Source: RHLJ01 sp963974345
Lineage (GTDB): Bacteria > Bacteroidota > Rhodothermia > Balneolales > Balneolaceae
Length of the DNA stretch: 64,000 nt
Assembly (NCBI GenBank): GCA_963974345.1
Contig: CAXBBW010000015.1
Span: forward strand, 51,288-115,287
Direction of reading: 5' to 3'
Shown in pieces: positions 44,468 through 55,000 of this stretch. Under the pieces are notes generated by a model. It saw nothing but the letters and a program-made list of their open reading frames with translations, was not told the DNA's origin and ran no database searches. Numbering within the stretch: position 1 is the first letter of the stretch; each line of letters starts with the position of its first letter. A program made the position numbers and the translations under genes.

Positions 44468-45395
44468 AATGCTGGTTATCAGTGACCATTATTTTGATAA
44501 CTTCATAAACTAGATTAGTTGTTGATGATAAAAAATCAAAGTTTACAGTATTGAATGTATCGTTCACTGTATCTTTAAATGGAGTTGTATCCTTATTAAC
44601 ATATTCTTCGGTAATACCAACAGCATTAAATCCAAGCTCTCTAAACGATTGATGGTCCGTTGAGTTTACTTTAGTAGTATGAACAGGAATATCTAATTTA
44701 ATTCCTTGTTCTTTATATAATTCTTCAAGCTCTTTGGTTGGTAATTCCAGTTCAATTGCTCTGTCTCCATCTTCATCCCAGCCAATTTGGTCGAACGTAT
44801 GTACAGAAAGAATTTCAAACTTTTTCCTCTTAATATATCTTGCAAAGGCTTTACTGCCTACTAGTTCTTCCTCTTCTTGATCAAAGAATACAACTAAAAC
44901 ATTTACCTCTCGCGTTGTAATTTCGGAAAGCTTTTTGGCAACTCCGTATAATACTGCAACAGCGGAAGCATTATCATTTGCTCCCGGGCAATCTCTTGCG
45001 GTATCATAATGAGCTCCTAAAATTATATAGTTATTGGTGCTTTTTGTGGCAGGTAAAACACTGTATATATTAGTTCCTTTAAACGGGCCTATTAGAATAT
45101 CGACCAATGAATTTACGTTTTTTTGTCTGTAATTGTACTCAATTGGATTAAGAGATAGCTTTTCCAAAAGAGCCATTAAATAAGCTCTTGTCAATTCTCG
45201 TTCTTGAACTGTTGCTCGGGCGTTTAGTTCAACACCAATTGGGTGGAGGGGTTGGTGCCCCGAAAGTGATGAAACTATTTCAATTTGGGTTTGATCTAAG
45301 TCTTGAGGAAAATTATCAATGACTATCTTTTTTTCATTACTCGTTGAGCATGAAGCCAAAATAAAAATCATTAAAATAATTGACTGTGGTTTCAT
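44460..45395 (-). CDS. M28-family aminopeptidase-like lipoprotein
   Basis: About 311 residues from Met at 45395, giving a lipoprotein signal MKPQSIILMIFILASC; the frame is open to 45413. Zn-peptidase motifs of family M28: LGAHYDTARDCPGANDNASAVAVL (His, then Asp in NDNAS), VVFFDQEEEELVGSKAF (catalytic and ligand Glu) and DQIGWDEDGD, then a later His in STDHQSF. Predicted extracytoplasmic aminopeptidase or glutaminyl-cyclase-like enzyme. AT-rich relative to neighbours. Confidence 0.87.
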   Translation of the reverse strand: MKPQSIILMIFILASCSTSNEKKIVIDNFPQDLDQTQIEIVSSLSGHQPLHPIGVELNARATVQERELTRAYLMALLEKLSLNPIEYNYRQKNVNSLVDILIGPFKGTNIYSVLPATKSTNNYIILGAHYDTARDCPGANDNASAVAVLYGVAKKLSEITTREVNVLVVFFDQEEEELVGSKAFARYIKRKKFEILSVHTFDQIGWDEDGDRAIELELPTKELEELYKEQGIKLDIPVHTTKVNSTDHQSFRELGFNAVGITEEYVNKDTTPFKDTVNDTFNTVNFDFLSSTTNLVYEVIKIMVTDNQHYD

Positions 45396-45542
45396 TTTTG
45401 AATTCTTCTCCAACGATAAAGCTAAAATACTCCATTACAGTCAAATTGACTAAGGATGTTGATTTTAGCGATTGTTATGTTGAGTCTTTTGTTCATAGTG
45501 AAAACTAATACGTAGTTGAGTACAATCAAATGGTGACAATGC

Positions 45543-46205
45543 TTAGGATTCTTTCCACTCAGAAAAAGATTTTTCAAGAACTTGGGTAAATGTTTCAGCT
45601 GGCTGGGCTCCTGAAACTGCATATTTTCGATCGAATACAAAGAAGGGAACTCCATTGACTCCAATTTGTCGAGATTCATTAATATCCTCTTTCACTTTAT
45701 CGGCATATTTTTCATTGGTCAGTGCTTCGTTAACGTCTTCTTCGGTTAGTCCGATTTCTTTACCTAGTGCTAATAGAACTGAATTGGAACTGGTGTCTTT
45801 GCCTTCAATAAAGTATGCGGAGAATAGGCGCTCTTCTAGTGTATTTCCTAGCTGTTTTGTTTTTGCTTTCTGAAGTAATCGATGAGATTTAAAAGAATTG
45901 GCAACAACAGCTTCATCAAAATTGTATTTAAGTCCGGCTTTAGTAGCCATTTGAACTACATTTTCATGCATCTGAACGGATTGTTCGTAGCTCATGCCTT
46001 TTGCTTCAGCTAAATGTTGATATACATTTTTATTAAGATCGGCTTGTTCTGGTAAATCTGGATTTAGCTGAAAACTCTTCCATATAATTTCGATCTGATC
46101 TCGTTCTTCGAACTCTTGCAATGCCTTTTCTAAATGTCTTTTGCCGATATAGCAAAACGGACACATTACATCACTCCAAATTTCAACCTTCATTTTTTCA
46201 CTCAT
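45543..46205 (-). CDS. DsbA-family oxidoreductase, FrnE-like
   Basis: 220 residues, no signal peptide, so cytosolic. The thioredoxin-fold active site CPFC is in IWSDVMCPFCYIGKRHL at the N-terminus, and NGVPFFVFDRKYAVSGAQP gives the cis-Pro loop near the C-terminus. This is the FrnE/2-hydroxychromene isomerase-like branch, involved in thiol redox or polyketide/stress chemistry. Met5 is an alternative start. Alone, 105 bases before the MDR gene on the same strand. Confidence 0.92.
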   Translation of the reverse strand: MSEKMKVEIWSDVMCPFCYIGKRHLEKALQEFEERDQIEIIWKSFQLNPDLPEQADLNKNVYQHLAEAKGMSYEQSVQMHENVVQMATKAGLKYNFDEAVVANSFKSHRLLQKAKTKQLGNTLEERLFSAYFIEGKDTSSNSVLLALGKEIGLTEEDVNEALTNEKYADKVKEDINESRQIGVNGVPFFVFDRKYAVSGAQPAETFTQVLEKSFSEWKES

Positions 46206-46310
46206 TATAGCATTTTATTTTTCATTATTTAATTGAAAATATAACAAGAGTTTTTGTGAAAGAGTTTGAAGGAATAGTAAAACAAGGAACCTAATATAAT
46301 GGCTTACTAA

Positions 46311-47297
46311 TTATTCTGATTGATTCGTATTCGTTTTAAGTACAACCTTTCCTTTATGTTTTCCCTCTCCAAAATATTGAATCAAACGTGCAGTTTCTTC
46401 TAAAGGATAGGGACCATCAATTTCACTTTTAATTTTATTTTCTTCTATTAATGTACAGATATGATCTAAGCCTACATTTGGCTTTAGACTTAGTATTTGA
46501 AGTTTTTTGGTAGAGAATAAAGCAATGAGTTTACTCCAAAAAAATATCGACAATAAGCTCGTTAATTTACCGCCAATTGTAACATATAAACCATTAGGTT
46601 TAAGTGCTTTTAAATAAGAAAATGGAGATCTATTTGATTTACAATCCAGAATCAGATCATACTTTACAGCTGTTTTTGTGAAGTCTACTTTTGTGTAGTC
46701 AATCACATGATCATAGCCTAATGATGTCATCATGCTAAACTTTTCTTTGGTGTCAACGCCAGTAACGTAACAATTATTAAGCTTGGCTAGTTGAAGTCCT
46801 ATGGTTCCCACACCACCGCCACCACCATTAATAAGCACTTTCTGATCTTGCTGGATCTTACCAATATCTCTAAGTGCTTGTAACGCTAGGGTGGATGCAT
46901 GAGGAATAGCCGCAGCTACTTCAAAACTCAACTCATCTGGCTTTTTAAGTACTGCATGTTCATTTATGCTTATATATTCAGCAAAAGTCCCAAATCCAAA
47001 ATCTGAAATATCACCAAAAACGGCATCGCCTACTTTTAAGTGCTCCACCTCAGGACCAATAGCTTCAACAATGCCAGCCAATTCCATCCCCGAAACCTTA
47101 AATTTCGGTTTGAATAACCCAAACATCAATCGGTATAAATAAGGCTTACCTCTCACTATACTCCAGTCATAATCATTTATAGCCGTTGCATAAATTTTTA
47201 TCAGGACTTCATTTTCTTTTGGAGTAGGCGTTGCTACCTCTTTTAGTTCAAGAACCTGTTCAGGCGCCCCATATTTTTCAAAAAGAATAGCTTTCAT
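46311..47297 (-). CDS. Zinc-free MDR alcohol dehydrogenase / quinone-reductase-like protein
   Basis: 328 residues of the medium-chain reductase family: MKAILFEKYGAPEQVLEL at the N-terminus, AINDYDWSIVRG and the NADPH motif INGGGGGVGTIGLQLAKL. The catalytic Zn cysteine of true alcohol dehydrogenases is replaced (AINDYDW), so it probably reduces quinones or enones. Substrate unknown. Confidence 0.9.
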   Translation of the reverse strand: MKAILFEKYGAPEQVLELKEVATPTPKENEVLIKIYATAINDYDWSIVRGKPYLYRLMFGLFKPKFKVSGMELAGIVEAIGPEVEHLKVGDAVFGDISDFGFGTFAEYISINEHAVLKKPDELSFEVAAAIPHASTLALQALRDIGKIQQDQKVLINGGGGGVGTIGLQLAKLNNCYVTGVDTKEKFSMMTSLGYDHVIDYTKVDFTKTAVKYDLILDCKSNRSPFSYLKALKPNGLYVTIGGKLTSLLSIFFWSKLIALFSTKKLQILSLKPNVGLDHICTLIEENKIKSEIDGPYPLEETARLIQYFGEGKHKGKVVLKTNTNQSE

Positions 47298-47380
47298 TTC
47301 AGATTAAATAAGTGGAAAAGTGTGACATGTTTTGATGAGAAAATGCACCTAATATTCAATGCTAAGAATATAAAGTTCGT

Positions 47381-48058
47381 TTATTTTATTTCCGAAAATT
47401 GAATATTCTCAATACGATATTCTTCCCATCCTTGATAATCATAATGCCACCATTCGTATTCATAAACGGTGAACCCATTCTCTTCCATCGTAGTTTTAAG
47501 TAGATCCCTCAAGGTTCGTTGTTCTTCTGTACCTCCAGTATAGTTTATATCAGAACGATCACTCATTTCATCATATTCACCTGTCATTTCGACTTCTTTT
47601 CCAGATTCAAGGTGATACAGAGTTAGATCAATTGCACAGCCTCTATTATGCCTGGAACCATTTTTTGGGTTGGCTACGAATTTTTTGTTTTCATCGGAGG
47701 TAATATCCCAGAATAATTTAGTAACACTCCAAGGGCGGTACCCATCAAAAATAAGTAATCCATATCCTAACGCTTTTAACTCATTATTAACTTTTACTAA
47801 AGCTTCGGCAGCTGGTCTTTGTAAAAATACTCTTGCTTCCTCATAAACTGGTCGACCTGCAAGGTTATTACTTGTTGCATACCTGATATCCAAATGGATT
47901 GTTGAATCTAGTTTTACCAATTCTACTAAATCAGAAGTTTTAAAATCTCCTTCTTCGAATGGTGGTTTTGTTTCACAATTAGAGGTTATTAAAAGGCATA
48001 CTAAAATGAGAATTGAAGGGTCCCAATTTGCAGTGCCAGAAGTAAGATTTTTTTTCAT
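47381..48058 (-). CDS. D-alanyl-D-alanine dipeptidase, VanX/DdpX-like (M15D)
   Basis: 225 residues with a lipoprotein-type signal (LLITSNC). VanX marks: IHLDIRYATSNNLAGRP, FDGYRPWSVTKLFW, the zinc motif SRHNRGCAIDLTL (His and Asp ligands) and EYEWWHYDY (catalytic Glu and third ligand His). Hydrolyses D-Ala-D-Ala, probably for peptidoglycan turnover in the periplasm. No vanA/vanH partners, so resistance is not implied. Confidence 0.92.
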   Translation of the reverse strand: MKKNLTSGTANWDPSILILVCLLITSNCETKPPFEEGDFKTSDLVELVKLDSTIHLDIRYATSNNLAGRPVYEEARVFLQRPAAEALVKVNNELKALGYGLLIFDGYRPWSVTKLFWDITSDENKKFVANPKNGSRHNRGCAIDLTLYHLESGKEVEMTGEYDEMSDRSDINYTGGTEEQRTLRDLLKTTMEENGFTVYEYEWWHYDYQGWEEYRIENIQFSEIK

Positions 48059-48174
48059 TTATTCTTTTAAGTTTCTAAAACGGTAATGAATGGTTGACAA
48101 AGGAGTCAGTTTTGATTTAGAACTTACCTTTTTTAGATAACAACCCAAAGTTTGGAGATTGGTTTGGAAATCGT

Positions 48175-48690
48175 TTAGATAAAAAGTAAAAGTAAAGTTA
48201 AAACAACTCCACCACCTGTAAAATACATGCATTTTACGAACATCTTTGAAGAAGGCATAAACATCCAGAACGAGGAAATAACAAAAAAGAGGAGAGAGCC
48301 TCCGAAAAATATATTCAAGAAGAAAAGCGGATCCCCAGACTTCGACTTATGAATGTGGGTCATTTGATTGAGAATGAAAGGAAGTCTCTTAATCGAATAT
48401 ACCGCTTCACCTGTATTAGAATTATAGGTTCCATTCTGGAAAGTGAAGGTATTTCCTTCTATGGATATTACTTCAAGTCGACGAAATCCAAGAGCCTTAC
48501 TAAGTGAATCTGCTGATATATTAGCTTCGAGTTGTTTTTCGATGATGTGTTCTTTCTTCAGAAAGTTCGTATCTCTGAAAATTAATATAATTCCACTTAC
48601 AGCATAAACGCTCATAATTCCAGCTAAGAAAAAACCTAAGTAACGATGCCAGATACGCATATTTTTAGATGCGTTTTTTGCTTTCGACAT
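48175..48690 (-). CDS. PepSY-associated membrane protein
   Basis: 171 residues. RIWHRYLGFFLAGIMSVYAVSGIILIF is the typical first PepSY-TM helix with conserved His; a small extracytoplasmic domain (LSKALGFRRLEVISIEG ... FQNGTYNSNTGEAVYSI) is followed by QMTHIHKSKSGDPLFFLNIFFG and two further helices. Such proteins often accompany iron/heme reduction or siderophore uptake, but no such gene is adjacent here. Confidence 0.82.
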   Translation of the reverse strand: MSKAKNASKNMRIWHRYLGFFLAGIMSVYAVSGIILIFRDTNFLKKEHIIEKQLEANISADSLSKALGFRRLEVISIEGNTFTFQNGTYNSNTGEAVYSIKRLPFILNQMTHIHKSKSGDPLFFLNIFFGGSLLFFVISSFWMFMPSSKMFVKCMYFTGGGVVLTLLLLFI

Positions 48691-48869
48691 TTTTTATTTA
48701 AGATGAATAGAGTTTGAAAACCCTAATGTAGAAAGATTCTAAATAATAAGAAACACTATATAGATTAATTCTAAATAAAAATTAAGGAGGTGTAATGAAT
48801 CTTGAACAAATTTCCACTACATAACATCAGTCATCTCTTTGGTGGTAGATTTCTAGAGCTTTGTAAAAG

Positions 48870-48916
48870 CAACGGGCGTTGATATAATTCTGGATTCCCG
48901 CCTGCGCGGGAATGAC
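48870..48916 (-). repeat. REP-like palindromic unit
   Basis: In the 317-base gap 48691-49007, which holds no gene. CAACGGGCGTTG (48870-48881) is followed by ATTCCCGC-CTGC-GCGGGAAT with GTCAT outside it on the minus strand (48890-48916). Another partial copy, GGTCATTTCTGTCTGAGCGG, lies near 48972. The ATTCCC-spacer-GGGAAT core is like Neisseria dRS3 elements. Confidence 0.75.
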
Positions 48917-49007
48917 GTTGTTGGTTTGATTGATGGAGGATTATTAGGTTTAATTTTTAGAACTCACTTTGGTCATTTCTGTCTGAGCGGGAAAGACCAC
49001 TAAAAAA

Positions 49008-50147
49008 CTATTCGATTTCTTCCCACCAACTGCTGAACGTCTGGGATGAATCACTAAGATTTATCTTGGTGCCGATAACAGGAGTAAATAGAGGAATCGG
49101 ATTAGCACTTTCTTGATTGAGTTTTTTAACTCGATTCAGAGGTTCATCCCAAGGATGCATAGCCAACACATATTTCGAAGAGTGAACGGGAAAAAGTTGT
49201 TTTGCTTTTAAATCTCGGGCGGCTTGTAGCACTTGGTCTGGATGCATATGAATTTCTTTCCAAGCATCATTGTATTGACCGTTATCCAGAATGACTAAGT
49301 CAATTTCTCCAAACTGCTCCCCGATTTCAGCAAAAAAAGAATCATAGCCACTATCACCACCAACATAAATTTTCATAGAAGGTGATTCAATTAAATAAGA
49401 TGCCCAAAGTGTATTTTTTCGGGAAAAGCCTCTACCAGAGAAATGACGTGCAGGAAGGGTATGAATCACGAAGTTTGAATCTATTTCCAGACTTTGATTC
49501 CAATCTTGTTCTTTGATTTTATCGGAAGAATATCCCCAACTTTCGAAGTGGGAACCAATTCCAAGTCCACAGACAACTGTTTTAACTTTTCCTTCAAGCG
49601 CATTGATTGTCTTGTAATCCAAATGATCGTAGTGATCATGACTGATAATCAGATAATCAATTTCAGGAATATCTTCTGGTGAATATCGATCAGTTCCTTT
49701 AAAAGCTTTCACAGTACCAGGAATAGGTGAAGCATTCCCACTAAAAACAGGATCAACCAAAATCTTTTTCCCATCTAGTTGAATGAAAGAGGAAGAATGA
49801 CCAAACCATATCAATACATTTTCATCTTCCGAAAGTTCAAACAGATTCACTATTTGAGATGGTATAGAATCTTTTGGAGCAGTTCTAGGATGTTTAGTAA
49901 AGAATTGATCTTTAATGATACTTAGGTAGGAATGACCTTCACTTAGGTCAGGAGTAATACTAAGATTCTTGAACATTCCGTCGCGGAAATTTGAAGATTT
50001 GGAAATGGTTTCAAGATGTTCACCAAATGGAGCTTTCCCAAACTTAGCTTGTTTCATATAAAAAAAAGTAACAATCGCTAGCACAGCGATGAGAGTAAAA
50101 AAAATGGTCATTATATAAACTAGGATTTTTGAAATGCGCATCTGCAA
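49008..50147 (-). CDS. MBL-fold hydrolase, NAPE-PLD/UlaG-like
   Basis: 379 residues with one N-terminal membrane anchor (ILVYIMTIFFTLIAVLAIVTF). The metal motif is IISHDHYDHLDY, preceded by LIWFGHSSSFIQLDGKKILVDPVF and followed by LPARHFSGRG, VGGDSGYDSFF and PVHSSKYVLAMHPWDEP: the NAPE-PLD/RomA-like branch of metallo-beta-lactamase folds. Predicted phosphodiesterase acting at the membrane; the substrate is unknown. Confidence 0.9.
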   Translation of the reverse strand: MQMRISKILVYIMTIFFTLIAVLAIVTFFYMKQAKFGKAPFGEHLETISKSSNFRDGMFKNLSITPDLSEGHSYLSIIKDQFFTKHPRTAPKDSIPSQIVNLFELSEDENVLIWFGHSSSFIQLDGKKILVDPVFSGNASPIPGTVKAFKGTDRYSPEDIPEIDYLIISHDHYDHLDYKTINALEGKVKTVVCGLGIGSHFESWGYSSDKIKEQDWNQSLEIDSNFVIHTLPARHFSGRGFSRKNTLWASYLIESPSMKIYVGGDSGYDSFFAEIGEQFGEIDLVILDNGQYNDAWKEIHMHPDQVLQAARDLKAKQLFPVHSSKYVLAMHPWDEPLNRVKKLNQESANPIPLFTPVIGTKINLSDSSQTFSSWWEEIE

Positions 50148-50197
50148 AGATAGTTCTATTAATCGTTGTTAATCAATTAATAGAACACGCTTTTTAC

Positions 50198-50344
50198 TTA
50201 TAAAGTAAAACCACCCTGAAGAGGTTTGGAATAAATTAACACCGAAAGGATAGAAAGAATAAAACTCATAACATGGTAAACTTTAGTATTAAGTTCTCCT
50301 TCATGTTGTAGAATGTGTCCTTTCTTTACTTCAATAGTTTTCAT
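50198..50344 (-). pseudogene. Truncated Crp/Fnr-type cyclic-nucleotide-binding fragment
   Basis: A 48-codon frame in the 305-base gap 50148-50452. Its first 25 residues, MKTIEVKKGHILQHEGEL then NTKVYHV, match the start of the beta-barrel of Bacteroidota Crp-like regulators (pattern KKGxxLQxEGxLNTKVxxV). After that it turns into a hydrophobic tail with no similarity and stops, lacking the rest of the sensor and the HTH. Most likely a decayed gene end; a tiny real membrane peptide is the alternative. Confidence 0.55.
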
Positions 50345-50452
50345 TCGATCAACAGTGGAGTTGTTAATTTTTGATCAATATTATACACGAATTTTGTCTT
50401 ATAAAAATTACTTCATATATACCTGTTGATATTATTTAAAAATGAATAAACG

Positions 50453-51466
50453 ATGATAAAAAACTTCACACTTTTAGCATTTATTGTACTTTTCCTAACC
50501 ACTCTTAATTGCACCAAAGAAGAGTCAAAATCTATGGTGTCTGTTTTGGGATCCCAGATTTTAGTAAATGACGCGCCTTATATCATAAAAGGTATTTGTT
50601 ATCACCCTGTGCCTAAAGGAACCGGTAAAAGAGATTTTGGGACTTTAACCGAAGATTTAGCATTAATGAAAGAAGCTGGAATTAATACCATTCGAGTGTA
50701 TGAACCGATCACAGAAGAATGGGTATTAGATGAGCTAGATGCTTCAGGAATAAAAGTGATTATTGGTTTTGGCTACAATCAGGGTGGAGTTTACGATATC
50801 CTTTCTGGGACTTTTATAGATTATGTGAATAAGTACAAAGATCACGATTCTATTTTGATGTGGGAATTGGGAAATGAGTACAATTATCATCCAGAATGGT
50901 TTGATGGGGATTTAAAGAATTGGTATACCAGATTAAAAGCGGCAACGGATCTGATACATCAAATTGATCCATCTCATCCAGTTACGACAGCGCACGGTGA
51001 GTTACCTGATTCTTTAGCTTTGGCTATGGTACCTAATTTGGATGTATGGGGTTTGAATGTCTATAGATGGGATGATCCTGAAACCATTTATAAAGAATGG
51101 TCAGAAATCAGTAATAAACCAATGTATTTATCGGAAGCAGGTGGTGACAGCTATATGACCATCACCAAAGATGGCTATGAAGAAGGAGTTAACGAAAGAG
51201 CACAGGCTGATGCAACCAAAAATATATTAGACGATGTTTTTAATAATTTGAAAATTGGATCTGGATTAACACTTTTTCAATTCACGGATGGACTTTGGAA
51301 AGCCGGAAATCCTGATACTCAAGATCCTGGAGGATGGGCACCAAACAGTAGTGGAGTCCCATATGATGGTACTCCAAACGAAGAATATTGGGGAATAGTA
51401 GATATCGATAGAAATAAAAAAGAAGCTTTCTCAATAGTAAAAGAGAAGTATACTTCGTTGGATTAA
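50453..51466 (+). CDS. Lipoprotein TIM-barrel glycosidase (GH2-C/GH5/GH72-like clan A)
   Basis: 337 residues, lipobox LTTLNC. VNDAPYIIKGICYHPVPKG, then KEAGINTIRVYEP, acid/base Glu in LMWELGNEYNYHPEW and nucleophile Glu in MYLSEAGGDSY: a clan-A barrel of the kind found in GH2 catalytic and GH72-like glucanosyl transferases. Family number uncertain. First gene of the beta-1,3-glucan region, suggesting action on that polymer (inference). Confidence 0.85.
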   Translation: MIKNFTLLAFIVLFLTTLNCTKEESKSMVSVLGSQILVNDAPYIIKGICYHPVPKGTGKRDFGTLTEDLALMKEAGINTIRVYEPITEEWVLDELDASGIKVIIGFGYNQGGVYDILSGTFIDYVNKYKDHDSILMWELGNEYNYHPEWFDGDLKNWYTRLKAATDLIHQIDPSHPVTTAHGELPDSLALAMVPNLDVWGLNVYRWDDPETIYKEWSEISNKPMYLSEAGGDSYMTITKDGYEEGVNERAQADATKNILDDVFNNLKIGSGLTLFQFTDGLWKAGNPDTQDPGGWAPNSSGVPYDGTPNEEYWGIVDIDRNKKEAFSIVKEKYTSLD

Positions 51467-51479
51467 TCATGAATTTCCC

Positions 51480-51860
51480 TCGCTCCGATGCTCAGCGTCG
51501 GTGCGAGATGAAATGTCGAACCCTCTGTACCAATCCAATCTAACTATGTCATTTCACTGAAAGTGAGACTCATAATCGTGTATACTCTCTGATCCATCTA
51601 TCAAACCCTAGTCTCTGCCTTCGCAGAGATGACTTATGAGTAGTTAAGAAAGGTAGGATAAGGGAAGAGAATCAAGTAACCGGAAAGCTAGTCATTCCCA
51701 CGAAGGTGGGAATCTAGAGCGCGAACAAAGAGATGAGTACGAAAATAAGCTGTTTAGATTCATCGCCCTTCGGCAAGCTCAGGGCTCTGAATGATTAGAA
51801 CCACAAATGCACCTATCATTTTGCCCAGCAATATACTTGGGTGAATGAGGCTCATTTATA
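51480..51860. repeat. REP-like hairpins and dispersed repeat copy B
   Basis: The gap 51467-52028 has no gene. From left: a hairpin CTCGCTCCGA/TCGGTGCGAG (about 51480-51508), a minus-strand REP unit with stem TCTCTGC-CTTC-GCAGAGA (51606-51633), the reversed piece 51642-51662, and the direct repeat copy B 51691-51860 (partner 43176-43340). The distance between the copies is about 8.5 kb. Confidence 0.85.
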
Positions 51861-52028
51861 CACCCAGTGATAAATTACTAGGCTACTGATTTTCAAATCC
51901 TTCGGAGTTAACAAACTTTTCTGTAAACGAACCTGCCTGCGGTGGACAGGTTACCTAACATTTACTGGAATGACTTTCTAGGATTTATTAATGAACTAAT
52001 CTTTCTATCAAATTCAGATTTCCAGCTA

Positions 52029-55000
52029 TTAAATAGCGGATAAATGAACTTCAATCCGTTCAATTTCTCCAGTTCTGTTTAGTATTTTAGAACTCAATTC
52101 AGATGAAAGTGCTAACTCATCTACATTAATTACATCTCCATTATTAAGTGTAACCGTAATCGACTTTTTCTCAGATAAGTGATACACAAACGGCACCTGA
52201 CAGTAAGTAAATCCCAATGTACCTTTAGCCAGAGGAAGAGTTTGTTCGTTTCCAGCTTTATCAACGAAGAAAAAAGAATCGTCTTTAGTTAGAAAATCAG
52301 ATTTCTTAAGCAATCCTGTTTTAAAATGGATGTGTCCTGATTCGACAAATACCCCCAGTTCTCCAAATCGTGATAGTATGTCTTCTTTAACTTGACCAGT
52401 CATTCCCGGTTGTTTTGCTCCACCATTTCCTGGTGTATGAGAATAAGGATCTGATGGGAATGCCCCATAATTCTCGGGAGTTTTATGGGTTCCAAGTCCT
52501 TCTCGAAGATCGTAATAATGTTCTATAATTTCCTTCACTTCATCCGAGCTCGCATCACCATTAATTGCATCCCAACAATTTTCTTCAACGGCTAAAATCA
52601 ACTTAGAAACCATGTGCCAGTAAATAGATCCTAATCCTTCATAACCGAAGAAAGTCCCAGAACGACCCGTAAATGATTGGTGATCAAAAACAGCTTCGAA
52701 GACATTTAAAATGTGATCTCTTTCTTGTGCTACTAATGCTGTGTAATCTGTTTCGTCAAGTGACTCTAGAGCTGAAATCACATCTTTAACATTATTAAAA
52801 CTCCCGTTAAAGTGGTAATTACCGATAACATCTTTTTCAATTAATCGAGAATCTCCACGTTCTGCCATTAAGGAGAGCAATTTCGAAGATTCTACATCTA
52901 TTTTTGAAATCGTATTTTTATCAAAAAACCTTGGGAGTTGTCTATTTGGATATAAAATATAACTATGCTGATCTTCTCTATATAACTCTGATGACCGTAA
53001 AGCTTTCAAAACTTCTATTGTTTCGGCTGTAGTAAGTTTACCTGAACTCAAAGCGGCTACTTGTCCTTCAAGCATTTCATAAAGGTATCGAATGGCTACA
53101 TCACCATTTGATTGTACACTCATTAAATTATAGGAGTGATAAAGATTATCAGACCGCTTATTCGCCTTAATAGTATGGTCAGTATGTTTAAGAACGGTAT
53201 CGAAGAAAGAACCTAGTTGATCAACTGAAACCGTATTCTGTTTTTCCGAGAACCCTTGATAAATCTGATTGCGATACTTTTCACCAGCTTTCCCTAAATC
53301 ATCCATTATCTGACGACGTACATCGTCTGAAATAGAGCCGGTCAATTTTGACTCATACTTTTCAAACGTACTGCTTACAGACTCAAATAATTCAAAAACC
53401 TCAGATGAAATACTAACTTCAGAAGCATCAATTGATGAAAAAAGTTCTTGGCAAAATGTAACGTAACGACGGATGTAATACAGCGTTACCATCGATACTC
53501 CATTTCCTACAAGAGCATTATTTGCATCATTCCATTCTGGGCGTTGAGTATTTAACCAAATTCCACCTTCGGGTATAAAATTTGAAAGCTTTGCAAGTAA
53601 CGTTACAAGAAGCTTTTCGGTGAGATTAACCAGATAAACGTCATTATTTTTATCCCAAATAAGTTTGCCATCTGCACCAACGTTAGAAACTCTATTTTCT
53701 GTAACAGCTTCTAATTCATGATCAAAATCTACAGTGTCTTTTGGGTTTTTGATTAAGTCATCATAGCCCTTAATTCGATAGGGGACATTTGCATAAGCAA
53801 AGCTTTTCTGGGTTAACATTTTTCCCAAAGCTTCTGGATGATGAGCTTTTGAAAGCTCCAAAAGTTTTAGCAAGTAGATGATTTGGTGATCTCCCCAATA
53901 ACCGATGTACGACCAAGGATCATCTTCTTCGATTACTTCCCAATCAATTCCATCTCGCGTAATTCGGTATGGATTATAGCCATCTGCAGTTGAAGCATTC
54001 ACAAATTTGCTGATAATTCCTTCCAAGAAATTCGGGTAGGAGAGGGCTAACGCTTCCCAGTTTTGAAAAATATCTCTCCAATTTCCAGCGTAGTATAATT
54101 TTTTATCTCCATTGTCTTCTTTCAGTTCAATTGAAAACTGATTCCAAGGTCTACTTGGATCACCATGTCTTCTACTGAAAGTTAAAGGCAGATACTCTAA
54201 AACAACTCTTTGTAATTGAACATCACTCTGTTTTTTTACAATATCCAAAAGCTCAGAATAATTTATTTCAGAAGATAGGTTGTCTAATAGATCTGAATAC
54301 TTTGAAGCGATTTGTTTGTTAAATCCTTTAATAAATGCTTTAAGGTCTTTTATTTGAACTTGATAGTTGTTATCAAAAATCCCACCTCGCATTACATTAA
54401 ACATCACATTTGCGAAATGTCGAGTATCTAGCATTTTATCGCCACTTTTCTGTAGACCATCAGCATTTGCAACGATATGAGTTAATCGTTCTGTGCCGAT
54501 TTTAATGTCTTCTTCAAGTTTAGATATTTTGTTGGAGTCGTTCTTTATCCATTCATTTAATTCGACCACATTGCTTGGACCTTGATTAATTTCTGCTACG
54601 AAATACCAAGCTTTCTGCTTTTTTGATGGAAGCTTAAATGTACTTTCAATCAAATAGGCACCACGTCTTGCTCTAACATCTACCTCAGGTTTAAGTGGCA
54701 GTCCTTTTCTAAAATTAGTTAACTGATCAGATGATAAAAGGAAGTTTTTAACTTCAATTCCTGTTGACCAAATGGTAGTTGCTTTAAGAGATTCACTAGG
54801 TTCCGCTTTATCTACAGGGATTGCACTTAACAGATATAAACCTAGTCCAGAATCTTCTTGAAGTTCGTTCTTCTTGTATGCATCCAGTAAAGTGCTGTAC
54901 TCATTTTGCATTCTACGGTTTATACCATAGGGTAGAATATTTTGAAGTCCGTCTACAATTCTGATGTCAGCATCTGCATCTCCTAGATTATTTAGCTTTG

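Noticed and set aside
45422..45679. 85-codon minus-strand frame overlapping the FrnE-like gene end
   Set aside because: Out of frame with a clear CDS and without protein-like features in its unique part.
47381..48058. Glycopeptide-resistance locus because of the VanX-like gene
   Set aside because: No vanH/vanA/vanRS partners; a lone lipoprotein DdpX-type enzyme fits peptidoglycan turnover.
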